NCBI RefSeq assembly: GCF_001969855.1
Contig: NZ_MRBL01000014.1
Span: 26,540-90,539 of the forward strand
Reading direction: 5' to 3'
From: Bacillus haynesii
GTDB lineage: Bacteria > Bacillota > Bacilli > Bacillales > Bacillaceae
DNA: 64,000 nt
This document shows, in pieces, positions 56,976 through 64,000 of the stretch. Position numbers and translations under genes: made by a program. How positions within the stretch are numbered: position 1 is the stretch's first letter; every line of letters starts with the position of its first letter. Under the pieces are notes generated by a model. It was not told the origin of the DNA. It did not search any database and was given only the letters and a program-made list of their open reading frames with translations.

Positions 56976-57572
56976 ATGTTTTCTATTAAAAAAAGTTGTT
57001 ATTTTTGGATTAGAAGCAATGCAGTTCTTTTGCTGATTGCGGCTCTTCTACTGACCAATTTATCATGTTGGAATAAATATGAGAATGGCATTTCACTATT
57101 CTTGTTTGAATTATTTTCTGAATGCTTTTTAATTCTACTTTCTTTGGTGTATGGTACTAAAACAAAAAAGCTATTTAACAGCCCACGAAAAAGAATACTT
57201 AAGAAGTCAAATGTGATACAAGGTATTTTAGTATTTCTTTTCATAAGTATCTTTTTTAGTTATGCATTAAATGATATGGTACCTTTTCCAAGTTCATTGC
57301 TTTATATTTCATTAACTGTCAACTTAATAATGGCTATATATTCTTTAATTGCTCCTTCATGGGTAATAAAAATATATGAATACAATATATATGAAGTGCC
57401 GAATGGGTGGATAAGCGATTTGCTCCGGTTTTTTTTGGTTTTCGCATGGTCGGTTAACTATGAGGTTCAAGTTGTTTTATACCGGCTCCCATTTCTGTTG
57501 CAACGGTTAATGGGTATTATTTTTATATTTGTTTTGCTCATAAATATATTTTTGATTTCTTCAATGTTTTAA
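56976..57572 (+). CDS. Membrane protein, candidate immunity protein (copy 2)
   Basis: A 198-residue membrane protein, a diverged duplicate of the preceding gene with the same helix layout. It starts 12 bp downstream after aaggaaaag. The two copies may protect against different toxin variants, as seen with orphan immunity genes next to polymorphic toxins. Very AT-rich. Confidence 0.65.
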   Translation: MFSIKKSCYFWIRSNAVLLLIAALLLTNLSCWNKYENGISLFLFELFSECFLILLSLVYGTKTKKLFNSPRKRILKKSNVIQGILVFLFISIFFSYALNDMVPFPSSLLYISLTVNLIMAIYSLIAPSWVIKIYEYNIYEVPNGWISDLLRFFLVFAWSVNYEVQVVLYRLPFLLQRLMGIIFIFVLLINIFLISSMF

Positions 57573-57658
57573 AAGGGAAATTGAATGTTTAAAAACAATC
57601 GTTTCTTTATCATTCTTTTGTGTTAACAGCTTTATAAGTAAATTAGGATGTTTCTTAG

Positions 57659-57686
57659 GGCTGCACATATTGCAGCCTCTTTTTCA
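57659..57686 (+). terminator. Terminator of the LXG locus
   Basis: Stem GGCTGC / GCAGCC with an ACATATT loop followed by TCTTTTT. Confidence 0.75.
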
Positions 57687-57776
57687 TGTCTTTTTGAAAT
57701 CAGTCATGATTAGCGTATAATCACATTCATAACACCATCATTCACTGGAAATCATATGACCAAAAGGAGTCCATTC

Positions 57777-59219
57777 ATGAGCAAAGCCAATTTTAGAGAC
57801 TATGCAATAAGCGGGGATATTACGAAAGCGCTCGATCATTTAGGGTATAAGCAGCCGACTGCGGTGCAGAGCGAAGTGATTCCCGTGGCGCTTAAAAAGC
57901 GGGATGTTGTGGTGAGATCGCGGACGGGGAGCGGGAAGACGGCCGCGTTCGGAATTCCGCTTTGCGAGCTGACCGAATGGGAAGAGAACAAACCGCAAGC
58001 CTTGATTTTGACACCGACGCGCGAGCTTGCTGCTCAGGTTAAAGAGGATTTGACGAACATCGGCCGCTATAAAAGAATAAAAGCAGCGGCTGTTTACGGG
58101 AAGTCATCCTTTGAACGGCAAAAAACGGAGCTTAATCAAAAATGCCATATCGTTGTCGGGACGCCGGGCCGCGTATTGGATCACATTGAAAAAGGAACCC
58201 TTCCATTAGAAAAACTGAAATACCTTGTCATCGATGAGGCCGATGAAATGCTGAATATGGGATTTATCGATCAAGTGGGAGCGATCATCCGCCATTTGCC
58301 TGATGAACGGCTGACGATGCTGTTTTCAGCAACTTTTCCGGAGGATGTGGAGCATCTATCCCTTCAATATATGAAAGACCCTTTGAAAATTGAGATTAAA
58401 GCAGGCGGTACGACAACCGCAGACATCGAGCATCAACTGATCATTGTAAATGAAAATGATCCATTTTCGCTTTTAGTGGATCTGTTCATTGTTGAGAACC
58501 CGGACAGCTGCATCGTCTTTTGCCGCACACAGGAGCAAGTGAATGAGTTGCAGCGGCGCTTAGCCGGTTTGGGTTATCCGTGCGCGAAAATTCACGGCGG
58601 TATGCCTCAGGAGGATCGTTTTGCCGTGATGAACCGCTTTAGACGGGGAGCGTTCCGCTATTTAATCGCGACAGATGTGGCGGCAAGAGGCATCGACATT
58701 GAGAACATCACACATGTCATTAACTATGAGCTGCCATTAGATCAAGAAAGCTATGTGCATCGTACCGGCAGAACAGGCCGAGCCGGCAGCCAGGGAAAAG
58801 CGATTACTCTTGCCAGTCCGCGTGAAAAGAGGATGATCGCTGATATTGAAGACTATATCGGTTTTCCCATTCCTATTATTGAGACGCCGTCAAAAGAAGA
58901 AATTGCACGAGCAAAAGCGGCTTTTCTAAAGAAAATCAATACGAAACCGGAGCTTAAACAGGACAAGAGCGAACCGTTAAATAAAGAAATCATGAGGCTC
59001 TACTTTAACGGGGGAAAAAAGAAGAAACTGAGAGCCGTTGATTTCGTCGGAACGATTGCTAAAATTGACGGCGTCTCGGCTGAGGATATCGGGATTATCA
59101 CGATCCAGGAGCAAGGTTCATTCGTTGAAATTTTAAACGGCAAAGGTCCGCTCGTCTTAGAGGCGATGAAAAACACGACTGTGAAAGGGAAATTGCTGAA
59201 AGTGCATAAAGCGAGGTAA
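57777..59219 (+). CDS. dbpA: DEAD-box RNA helicase DbpA (YxiN)
   Basis: A 480-residue helicase. Q motif region YKQPTAVQ, Walker [35 protein letters not shown] and [10 protein letters not shown] are all present. The C-terminal RRM-like domain (about 405-480, [25 protein letters not shown]) is the one that in DbpA/YxiN binds hairpin 92 of 23S rRNA. Role in large-subunit assembly. ATG 57777 follows aaaaggagt. Confidence 0.95.
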   Translation: MSKANFRDYAISGDITKALDHLGYKQPTAVQSEVIPVALKKRDVVVRSRTGSGKTAAFGIPLCELTEWEENKPQALILTPTRELAAQVKEDLTNIGRYKRIKAAAVYGKSSFERQKTELNQKCHIVVGTPGRVLDHIEKGTLPLEKLKYLVIDEADEMLNMGFIDQVGAIIRHLPDERLTMLFSATFPEDVEHLSLQYMKDPLKIEIKAGGTTTADIEHQLIIVNENDPFSLLVDLFIVENPDSCIVFCRTQEQVNELQRRLAGLGYPCAKIHGGMPQEDRFAVMNRFRRGAFRYLIATDVAARGIDIENITHVINYELPLDQESYVHRTGRTGRAGSQGKAITLASPREKRMIADIEDYIGFPIPIIETPSKEEIARAKAAFLKKINTKPELKQDKSEPLNKEIMRLYFNGGKKKKLRAVDFVGTIAKIDGVSAEDIGIITIQEQGSFVEILNGKGPLVLEAMKNTTVKGKLLKVHKAR

Positions 59220-59228
59220 TAAACTCAG

Positions 59229-59256
59229 GCTGCCGACTTTGTCGGGAGCTTTTTTG
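59229..59256 (+). terminator. Terminator of dbpA
   Basis: Stem GCTGCCGAC / TTT / GTCGGGAGC with one mismatch, followed by six T residues. Confidence 0.75.
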
Positions 59257-59338
59257 TTCGTAATAAACCTTGGATAAGCAGCATATGATGGACTGTCAAA
59301 AAATGAAAGTGTTTCAAAAGAAAGGAGAACAAGTGAAT

Positions 59339-60742
59339 ATGAAAAAGTGTTTCATCCAAGTCCTTGCACTGCTTTTCATCATGGCTGCCTGTTTCACTCC
59401 AAACCAAGCTTCCGCACAAACTCAAAAACCTGTATTTTCAGAAGTGACGGTTCATGATCCATCGATTATTAAAGCGAATGGCACATACTATGTCTTCGGC
59501 TCCCATTTAGCTTCGGCCAAATCGACGGACCTCATGAAATGGACGCAAATTTCCTCGAGTGTCCATAACGGGAATCCTTTGATTCCGAACGTATATGAAG
59601 AATTAAAAGAAACCTTTGAATGGGCTGAATCTGATACGTTGTGGGCGCCTGATGTCACCCAGCTTGAGGACGGCAAGTTTTATATGTATTACAATGCCTG
59701 CCGCGGGGATTCTCCGAGATCTGCCCTCGGGCTTGCTGTCGCAGACGACATTGAAGGACCGTACAAAAATAAAGGCATTTTCCTGAAGTCGGGAATGGAC
59801 GGGATCAGCAATGACGGGACGCCTTATGACGCGACAAAGCACCCAAATGTCGTCGATCCCCACACATTCTTTGATCAAAACGGAAAGCTGTGGATGGTGT
59901 ATGGCTCCTATTCCGGGGGAATTTTTATTTTAGAAATGGACAAGAAAACCGGATTTCCGCTTCCGGGACAGGGGTACGGCAAAAAGCTGATCGGCGGCAA
60001 CCACAGCCGGATTGAAGGTGCATACATTCTCTATAATCCTGAAACACAGTATTACTACCTGTACATGTCCTTCGGGGGGCTTGCCGCTGACGGCGGGTAC
60101 AACATTCGCGTCGCCCGCTCAAAAAACCCTGACGGCCCTTATTATGATGCAGAAGGCCACGCGATGATTGACGTCCGCGGCAAAGAAGGAACGATTTTTG
60201 ACGATCGTTCAATCGAACCGTACGGTGTCAAACTGATGGGAAATTACTCATTTAACAATCAAAACGGCTATGTGTCGCCGGGCCATAACTCTGCCTTTTA
60301 CGATGAAAAAAGCGGCAAATCGTATTTAATCTTCCACACCCGCTTCCCGGGAAGGGGTGAGGAACACGAAGTCCGCGTCCACCAATTGCTGATGAACAAA
60401 CAAGGCTGGCCGGTTGTCGCCCCTCACCGCTACGCCGGAGAGAAGCTCGAAAAGGTGAAAAAGTCAGATGTGATGGGTGCCTACGAATTGGTGCAGCACG
60501 GCAAAGACATCTCCGCAGATATTAAAGAATCGAAAGAAATCCGCTTAAATCAAAATGGCAAAATAACAGGCGCAGTAGCCGGAACGTGGAAGAAAACGGG
60601 ACATAACAAAATAGAACTCAAGATCGACGGAAAAATATATGACGGTGTATTTTTACGCCAGTGGGATGCGGTTTCTGAGCGGAAGGTGATGACGTTTAGT
60701 GCGTTGTCCCGTGAAGGAGATGCGGTTTGGGGGAGTAAATGA
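59339..60742 (+). CDS. abn2: Secreted endo-1,5-alpha-L-arabinanase Abn2 (GH43)
   Basis: A 467-residue secreted enzyme. A signal peptide (MKKCFIQVLALLFIMAACFT to ASA) is followed by the five-bladed GH43 propeller: HDPSIIK with the catalytic base Asp, VVDPHTFFD and HSRIEGAY with the acid Glu. A C-terminal beta domain (about 370-467, MGAYELVQHGKDISADIK) follows, as in B. subtilis Abn2 (YxiA), whose sequence it matches closely. It cuts arabinan in pectin side chains. ATG 59339 or GTG 59333 may be used; both follow aaaggag. Confidence 0.94.
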   Translation: MKKCFIQVLALLFIMAACFTPNQASAQTQKPVFSEVTVHDPSIIKANGTYYVFGSHLASAKSTDLMKWTQISSSVHNGNPLIPNVYEELKETFEWAESDTLWAPDVTQLEDGKFYMYYNACRGDSPRSALGLAVADDIEGPYKNKGIFLKSGMDGISNDGTPYDATKHPNVVDPHTFFDQNGKLWMVYGSYSGGIFILEMDKKTGFPLPGQGYGKKLIGGNHSRIEGAYILYNPETQYYYLYMSFGGLAADGGYNIRVARSKNPDGPYYDAEGHAMIDVRGKEGTIFDDRSIEPYGVKLMGNYSFNNQNGYVSPGHNSAFYDEKSGKSYLIFHTRFPGRGEEHEVRVHQLLMNKQGWPVVAPHRYAGEKLEKVKKSDVMGAYELVQHGKDISADIKESKEIRLNQNGKITGAVAGTWKKTGHNKIELKIDGKIYDGVFLRQWDAVSERKVMTFSALSREGDAVWGSK

Positions 60743-60747
60743 TGTGA

Positions 60748-60783
60748 TTAAAAATGACCTCTGTTCTGGAGGTCATTTTTATC
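60748..60783 (+). terminator. Terminator of abn2
   Basis: Stem AAAAATGACCTC / GAGGTCATTTTT (allowing one bulge) with a short loop. Confidence 0.85.
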
Positions 60784-60874
60784 ATAACCCCTTTCATTTT
60801 GACGAATCTTTTCCAATTCGATAACATAAAAATAGTTCACGAAGTGTAATATCAAACGAAAAGGATGGAGCGCC

Positions 60875-61864
60875 ATGTGTACAAGTATCACGTTGACGAC
60901 TGCGGGTCGGGAGCATTTATTGGCGAGGACAATGGATTTTGATTTTGAGCTTAACGGGGAAGTGCTGTTGCATCCGCGTCGTTACAAATGGAAAAGTGAA
61001 GCGGACGGCAGCGAGCATGCCGGCCGGTATGCGTTTATCGGAATGGGCAGAAGGCTCAAGAATGCTCTGTTTGCCGATGGTGTGAATGAAAAAGGATTGT
61101 CTTGCGCGGCGCTTTATTTCCCGGATTATGCTGTGTATGAAAGCGAGACGAAAGAGCAATGCCGCAATCTTGCGCCGCACGAATTTGTGACATGGGTGCT
61201 GTCGGAATGCTGTGATTTGGAGGATGTGAAAAAAGCGGCTGTTTCCTTAAACATTGTTGAGAGAGAGGTCAGTTTGCTGAGCACGGTAACGCCGCTTCAT
61301 TGGCTATTAACGGACCGCTCCGGTGCGAGCATCGTTGTTGAACCGGTGGCCGGAGGCATTCAAATTCATGATAATCCGGTCGGCGTGCTGACGAACAGTC
61401 CGGATTTTCCTTGGCATTTGACCAATTTGCGCAATTATATCGGTCTTCAGCCGGGACAGTTTGCCGCGAAAAAGGTGGGAGACCTGACGCTGTCGGCTTT
61501 TGGCCAAGGTTCCGGGCTGTCCGGATTGCCGGGAGACTTTACGCCGCCATCCCGTTTTGTCAGGGCTGCAGTTTTGAAAGAGCACATGAAGCCTCTGTCC
61601 GATGAAACAGAAGGCGTCTCTGCCGCGTTTCATATTCTCTCCAATATGAATATTCCCAAAGGGGTTGTCATGACTGACAATGGCGAAGACGATTACACCC
61701 AATATACGGCGGTGATGTGCAGCGAGACGTGCAGCTACTATTTTCACCATTATCAAAACAGGCAGATTCAAAAGGTTTGCTTACTAAAAGAAGATCTGAA
61801 TGGGAAGGAATTAAAATCGTTCCAGGCCAATCAAGAAGAAGCGATTCATTATCTTAAATTATGA
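60875..61864 (+). CDS. yxeI: Linear amide C-N hydrolase YxeI (penicillin V acylase / bile salt hydrolase family)
   Basis: A 329-residue Ntn hydrolase. Met removal exposes the nucleophile C2; R18 and D21 in ARTMDFD and the downstream [18 protein letters not shown] motif complete the active-site pattern. Length matches B. subtilis YxeI. Family members hydrolyse penicillin V, conjugated bile salts or acyl-homoserine lactones; the natural substrate here is uncertain. No signal peptide, so cytoplasmic. Confidence 0.9.
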   Translation: MCTSITLTTAGREHLLARTMDFDFELNGEVLLHPRRYKWKSEADGSEHAGRYAFIGMGRRLKNALFADGVNEKGLSCAALYFPDYAVYESETKEQCRNLAPHEFVTWVLSECCDLEDVKKAAVSLNIVEREVSLLSTVTPLHWLLTDRSGASIVVEPVAGGIQIHDNPVGVLTNSPDFPWHLTNLRNYIGLQPGQFAAKKVGDLTLSAFGQGSGLSGLPGDFTPPSRFVRAAVLKEHMKPLSDETEGVSAAFHILSNMNIPKGVVMTDNGEDDYTQYTAVMCSETCSYYFHHYQNRQIQKVCLLKEDLNGKELKSFQANQEEAIHYLKL

Positions 61865-62023
61865 CAGAAAGAAGGATATTTTAGAAAAAAGATGAAATTT
61901 TTTTAAAAATAACCGATTGTATATATAGATATTCTTATTTGAAAGTGATACATTTTTTATACATGGAAACTCAAATGAATCGCAAGTGGAAGATTGGTTC
62001 CTATGCAAAGACGGGGGGATTAG

Positions 62024-64000
62024 ATGGCAGCCAACTTATTTTTGAAAGATGAGGAAATAAAAGAAATTTTTCGTACACACCTTAAAATCGAGTCTAAGGT
62101 AATGTCAATTGAAACTTTATTTGGTAATGAAAGACGAACTAGAAATACGGTGTATGATCCTTATTATCAAAGAAATTACGTTTGGGACAAAGATAAAGCA
62201 TCTTATTTTATTGAGAGTATATTACTTGGTACGGAAATACCTCCTCTAGTTTTTTTTAACACCGGGAAAAATATAGAAGTAATAGATGGGAGACAGAGAT
62301 TTGAAACAATTAAAAGATTTAAAGAGAATAAATTTCATTTAACAAAAAAAGGATTAAGTATTTTTTCAGAATTGAAAAAGAAAAGTTTTGACGATTTTGA
62401 TTTGGAATTAGAGAATGTATTCTGGGATACGAACCTTAGAATAATAGAATTTAGTGTGATTAATGAGCCTAAGTTAGATGAACGAAAAGAGGACCAGATT
62501 AAAAAAGAAATCTTCAGAAGATATAACTCAGGTATTACTCCATTAAAAAATGCTGAAATTGAAAAAGCTATCTATATTAATAATGATACCACCAAGTACT
62601 TTAAAAAACAATTTAGAGAAAATGAACTGGATTATATTAATTTTTTAGACCTTTTCTTTTTAGAAAGGGATATGGAACTAAAAAACAAAAGTATTACCCT
62701 TGAAAAAGCTATGCAAAAAGTTAGGTTGTTTTTAGTTTTGCACAATCTACCTATAAATTATTACAGTACTTTAAAAGGAAGAAAGGAAGTTATTCAGAGG
62801 CTTTTTGAAAACTTGAGTAATAATACTAGTGATGTAGAAAATCTTTTCATTAATTTTAATAAAAAGGTGGTATTACTTAAAGATTTAAAAAAACGTCTAG
62901 AACAAAATCATATTCCACATAATAAATTAGTTTTTGAATGTTTATTTTGGGCCCTAACTATATTAGAGAAAGAAAATATTGATATTAACTTAATAGTTTC
63001 CGAAAAATTCTCAAATCTTTTGCTAGAATTTATAAAGGAGAATATATTAATTTACAAAACAGAAAATAGTCATTTTTACAAAGAAATGAAAGAACGGTAT
63101 GCTGGAACTGCTTCATTTTTTGAAAAGGTGTTAGATTTAAATTTAGATATTTATATCAAGAATAATATAAAGTCTAAACAAATTATTAAAAGTGTTTTGA
63201 ATAATTCGACAGATACTAATACAATAATAGAAGAGTTCGAATCTCTAAGATTAAATAGGCCGGATGCAAGTACAACTACTATCGATGATATATGTCGCCA
63301 AATGAATAGAAGACGTTTTTTAGTTCGCCCTTCATATCAAAGAGGGGAAACAATTAACCAAATGAAATCTTCAGCATTAATTGAAAGTATTTTATTAGGT
63401 ATAAAGCTACCACCTATTTTTATATTTAAAAGACAAGATGGTGTATTAGAAGTAGTTGATGGTCAACAAAGGTTGTTGTCTATACTTGGATTTATTGGTG
63501 AAGATTTCATTGATGAAAAAGGAAATAGAGTTAAATCTGAAAAAAATAATTTTAAACTAAGCAAACTTAGAATTTTAGACGATCTTAATGGAGCGGCTTA
63601 TAACGAATTACCAGATGAATTAAAAGATAGAATTTTAGATTTCAATTTATCTTTAGTTACTATTGACGCTAGAATTAATCCTCAGTTTGATCCTATAGAT
63701 TTGTTTATTAGATTAAATAATAAACCATATCCAATTCGCGAAAATACTTTTGAAATGTGGAACTCTTATATAGACAGTGACATTATTAGAACTATAAGGA
63801 CAATTACAAACAAATATAGTAGTTGGTTTTTTTCAAGGTTAAAAAATACCAGAATGGAGAATGAAGAATTAATTACGGCATTAGCATATTTCTATTATAA
63901 GGAAGATAATCCGGATATAACTTTTTTAGATATATATCAAAGAAATAACAAAATTAACTTTAGAGTTAAATCAAAAGTAGACATTACAAAGGTATTAAAT
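62024..64000 (+). CDS. Tandem DUF262 (ParB/Srx-fold) protein, truncated by window end
   Basis: The frame from ATG 62024 (after acggggggattag) is open for 659 codons to the window edge, so the gene is incomplete. It holds two DUF262-like modules. The first has YDPYYQRNYVWDKDKASYFI (44-63), SILLGTEIPPLVFF and VIDGRQRFETI (87-96). The second repeats this as RPSYQRGE (435-442), SILLGIKLPPIFIF and VVDGQQRLLSI (477-487), and later RLNNKPYPIRE. DUF262 occurs in GmrSD-type and other phage-defence nucleases, often with a C-terminal HNH (DUF1524), which is not visible here. The gene is far more AT-rich than its neighbours, suggesting transfer. Function is not known. Confidence 0.8.
   Translation, partial: MAANLFLKDEEIKEIFRTHLKIESKVMSIETLFGNERRTRNTVYDPYYQRNYVWDKDKASYFIESILLGTEIPPLVFFNTGKNIEVIDGRQRFETIKRFKENKFHLTKKGLSIFSELKKKSFDDFDLELENVFWDTNLRIIEFSVINEPKLDERKEDQIKKEIFRRYNSGITPLKNAEIEKAIYINNDTTKYFKKQFRENELDYINFLDLFFLERDMELKNKSITLEKAMQKVRLFLVLHNLPINYYSTLKGRKEVIQRLFENLSNNTSDVENLFINFNKKVVLLKDLKKRLEQNHIPHNKLVFECLFWALTILEKENIDINLIVSEKFSNLLLEFIKENILIYKTENSHFYKEMKERYAGTASFFEKVLDLNLDIYIKNNIKSKQIIKSVLNNSTDTNTIIEEFESLRLNRPDASTTTIDDICRQMNRRRFLVRPSYQRGETINQMKSSALIESILLGIKLPPIFIFKRQDGVLEVVDGQQRLLSILGFIGEDFIDEKGNRVKSEKNNFKLSKLRILDDLNGAAYNELPDELKDRILDFNLSLVTIDARINPQFDPIDLFIRLNNKPYPIRENTFEMWNSYIDSDIIRTIRTITNKYSSWFFSRLKNTRMENEELITALAYFYYKEDNPDITFLDIYQRNNKINFRVKSKVDITKVLN

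Noticed and set aside
53271..57572. Prophage or insertion sequence as carrier of the toxin island
   Set aside because: No integrase, transposase, terminal repeats or target duplication were seen; the locus sits in the usual chromosomal LXG position.

Overview
The window comes from a low-to-moderate GC Firmicute chromosome of the Bacillus subtilis group, most likely the B. licheniformis / B. paralicheniformis branch. Several operons are recognisable by gene content and near-identical protein sequence to B. subtilis counterparts (yxdJKLM, yxeB, yxeH, htpG, glpQ/glpT, iolRS/iolABCDEFGHIJ, ydaJKLMN, deoR-dra-nupC-pdp, dbpA, abn2, yxeI). The presence of feoAB and the gene order differ from B. subtilis 168. 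A perfect ParB-binding parS palindrome at 10568-10583 fits an origin-proximal position. This is recognition from memory of family sequences; no search was run.

Layout. 1-1260: C-terminal part of a chemotaxis receptor. 1289-6270: a Bce-type peptide-sensing and detoxification module (YxeA-like protein, YxdJ/YxdK two-component system, YxdL/YxdM ABC transporter). 6418-7506: membrane acyltransferase. 7650-10124: Fur-controlled ferrous iron uptake (feoA, feoB, small Cys-rich membrane protein). 10122-12085: VOC protein, parS, small membrane protein and the Fur-boxed ferrioxamine-binding lipoprotein YxeB. 12257-15535: DUF3052-like protein, a HAD phosphatase / glycerol-1-phosphate-dehydrogenase-like pair, and YxeH. 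15572-17426: an ABC-F ATPase preceded by a complete attenuation leader (consensus promoter, 13-codon leader peptide, intrinsic terminator). 17532-19412: htpG. 19464-21941: glpQ-glpT with cre site and terminator leader. 21994-35532: the complete inositol catabolic regulon with divergent iolRS and tandem IolR operators.

35741-41002 is a five-gene, tightly overlapping cluster: EamA exporter, ATP-grasp ligase, prephenate-dehydratase-like protein lacking the TRF motif, a 412-residue protein with an HDYFHH motif, and an AvtA-like aminotransferase. It looks like an undescribed small-molecule (modified amino acid or dipeptide) biosynthesis and export locus and is the main candidate for a new system. 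41040-48067 is ydaNMLKJ on the minus strand, a c-di-GMP-responsive exopolysaccharide synthase operon. 48612-52942 is the deoxyribonucleoside catabolic operon with its repressor.

53271-57572 is a type VII secretion (LXG) toxin island. Its toxin has a glycine-rich hydrophobic C-terminus and is followed by a 257-residue protein and two paralogous membrane proteins that are candidate immunity factors. Base composition becomes AT-rich within the toxin gene. 57777-61864 holds dbpA, abn2 and yxeI. From 62024 to the window end runs an AT-rich open reading frame with two DUF262 modules in tandem, probably a horizontally acquired defence-type protein, cut by the window edge.

I found no rRNA or tRNA genes, CRISPR array or recognisable insertion sequence.
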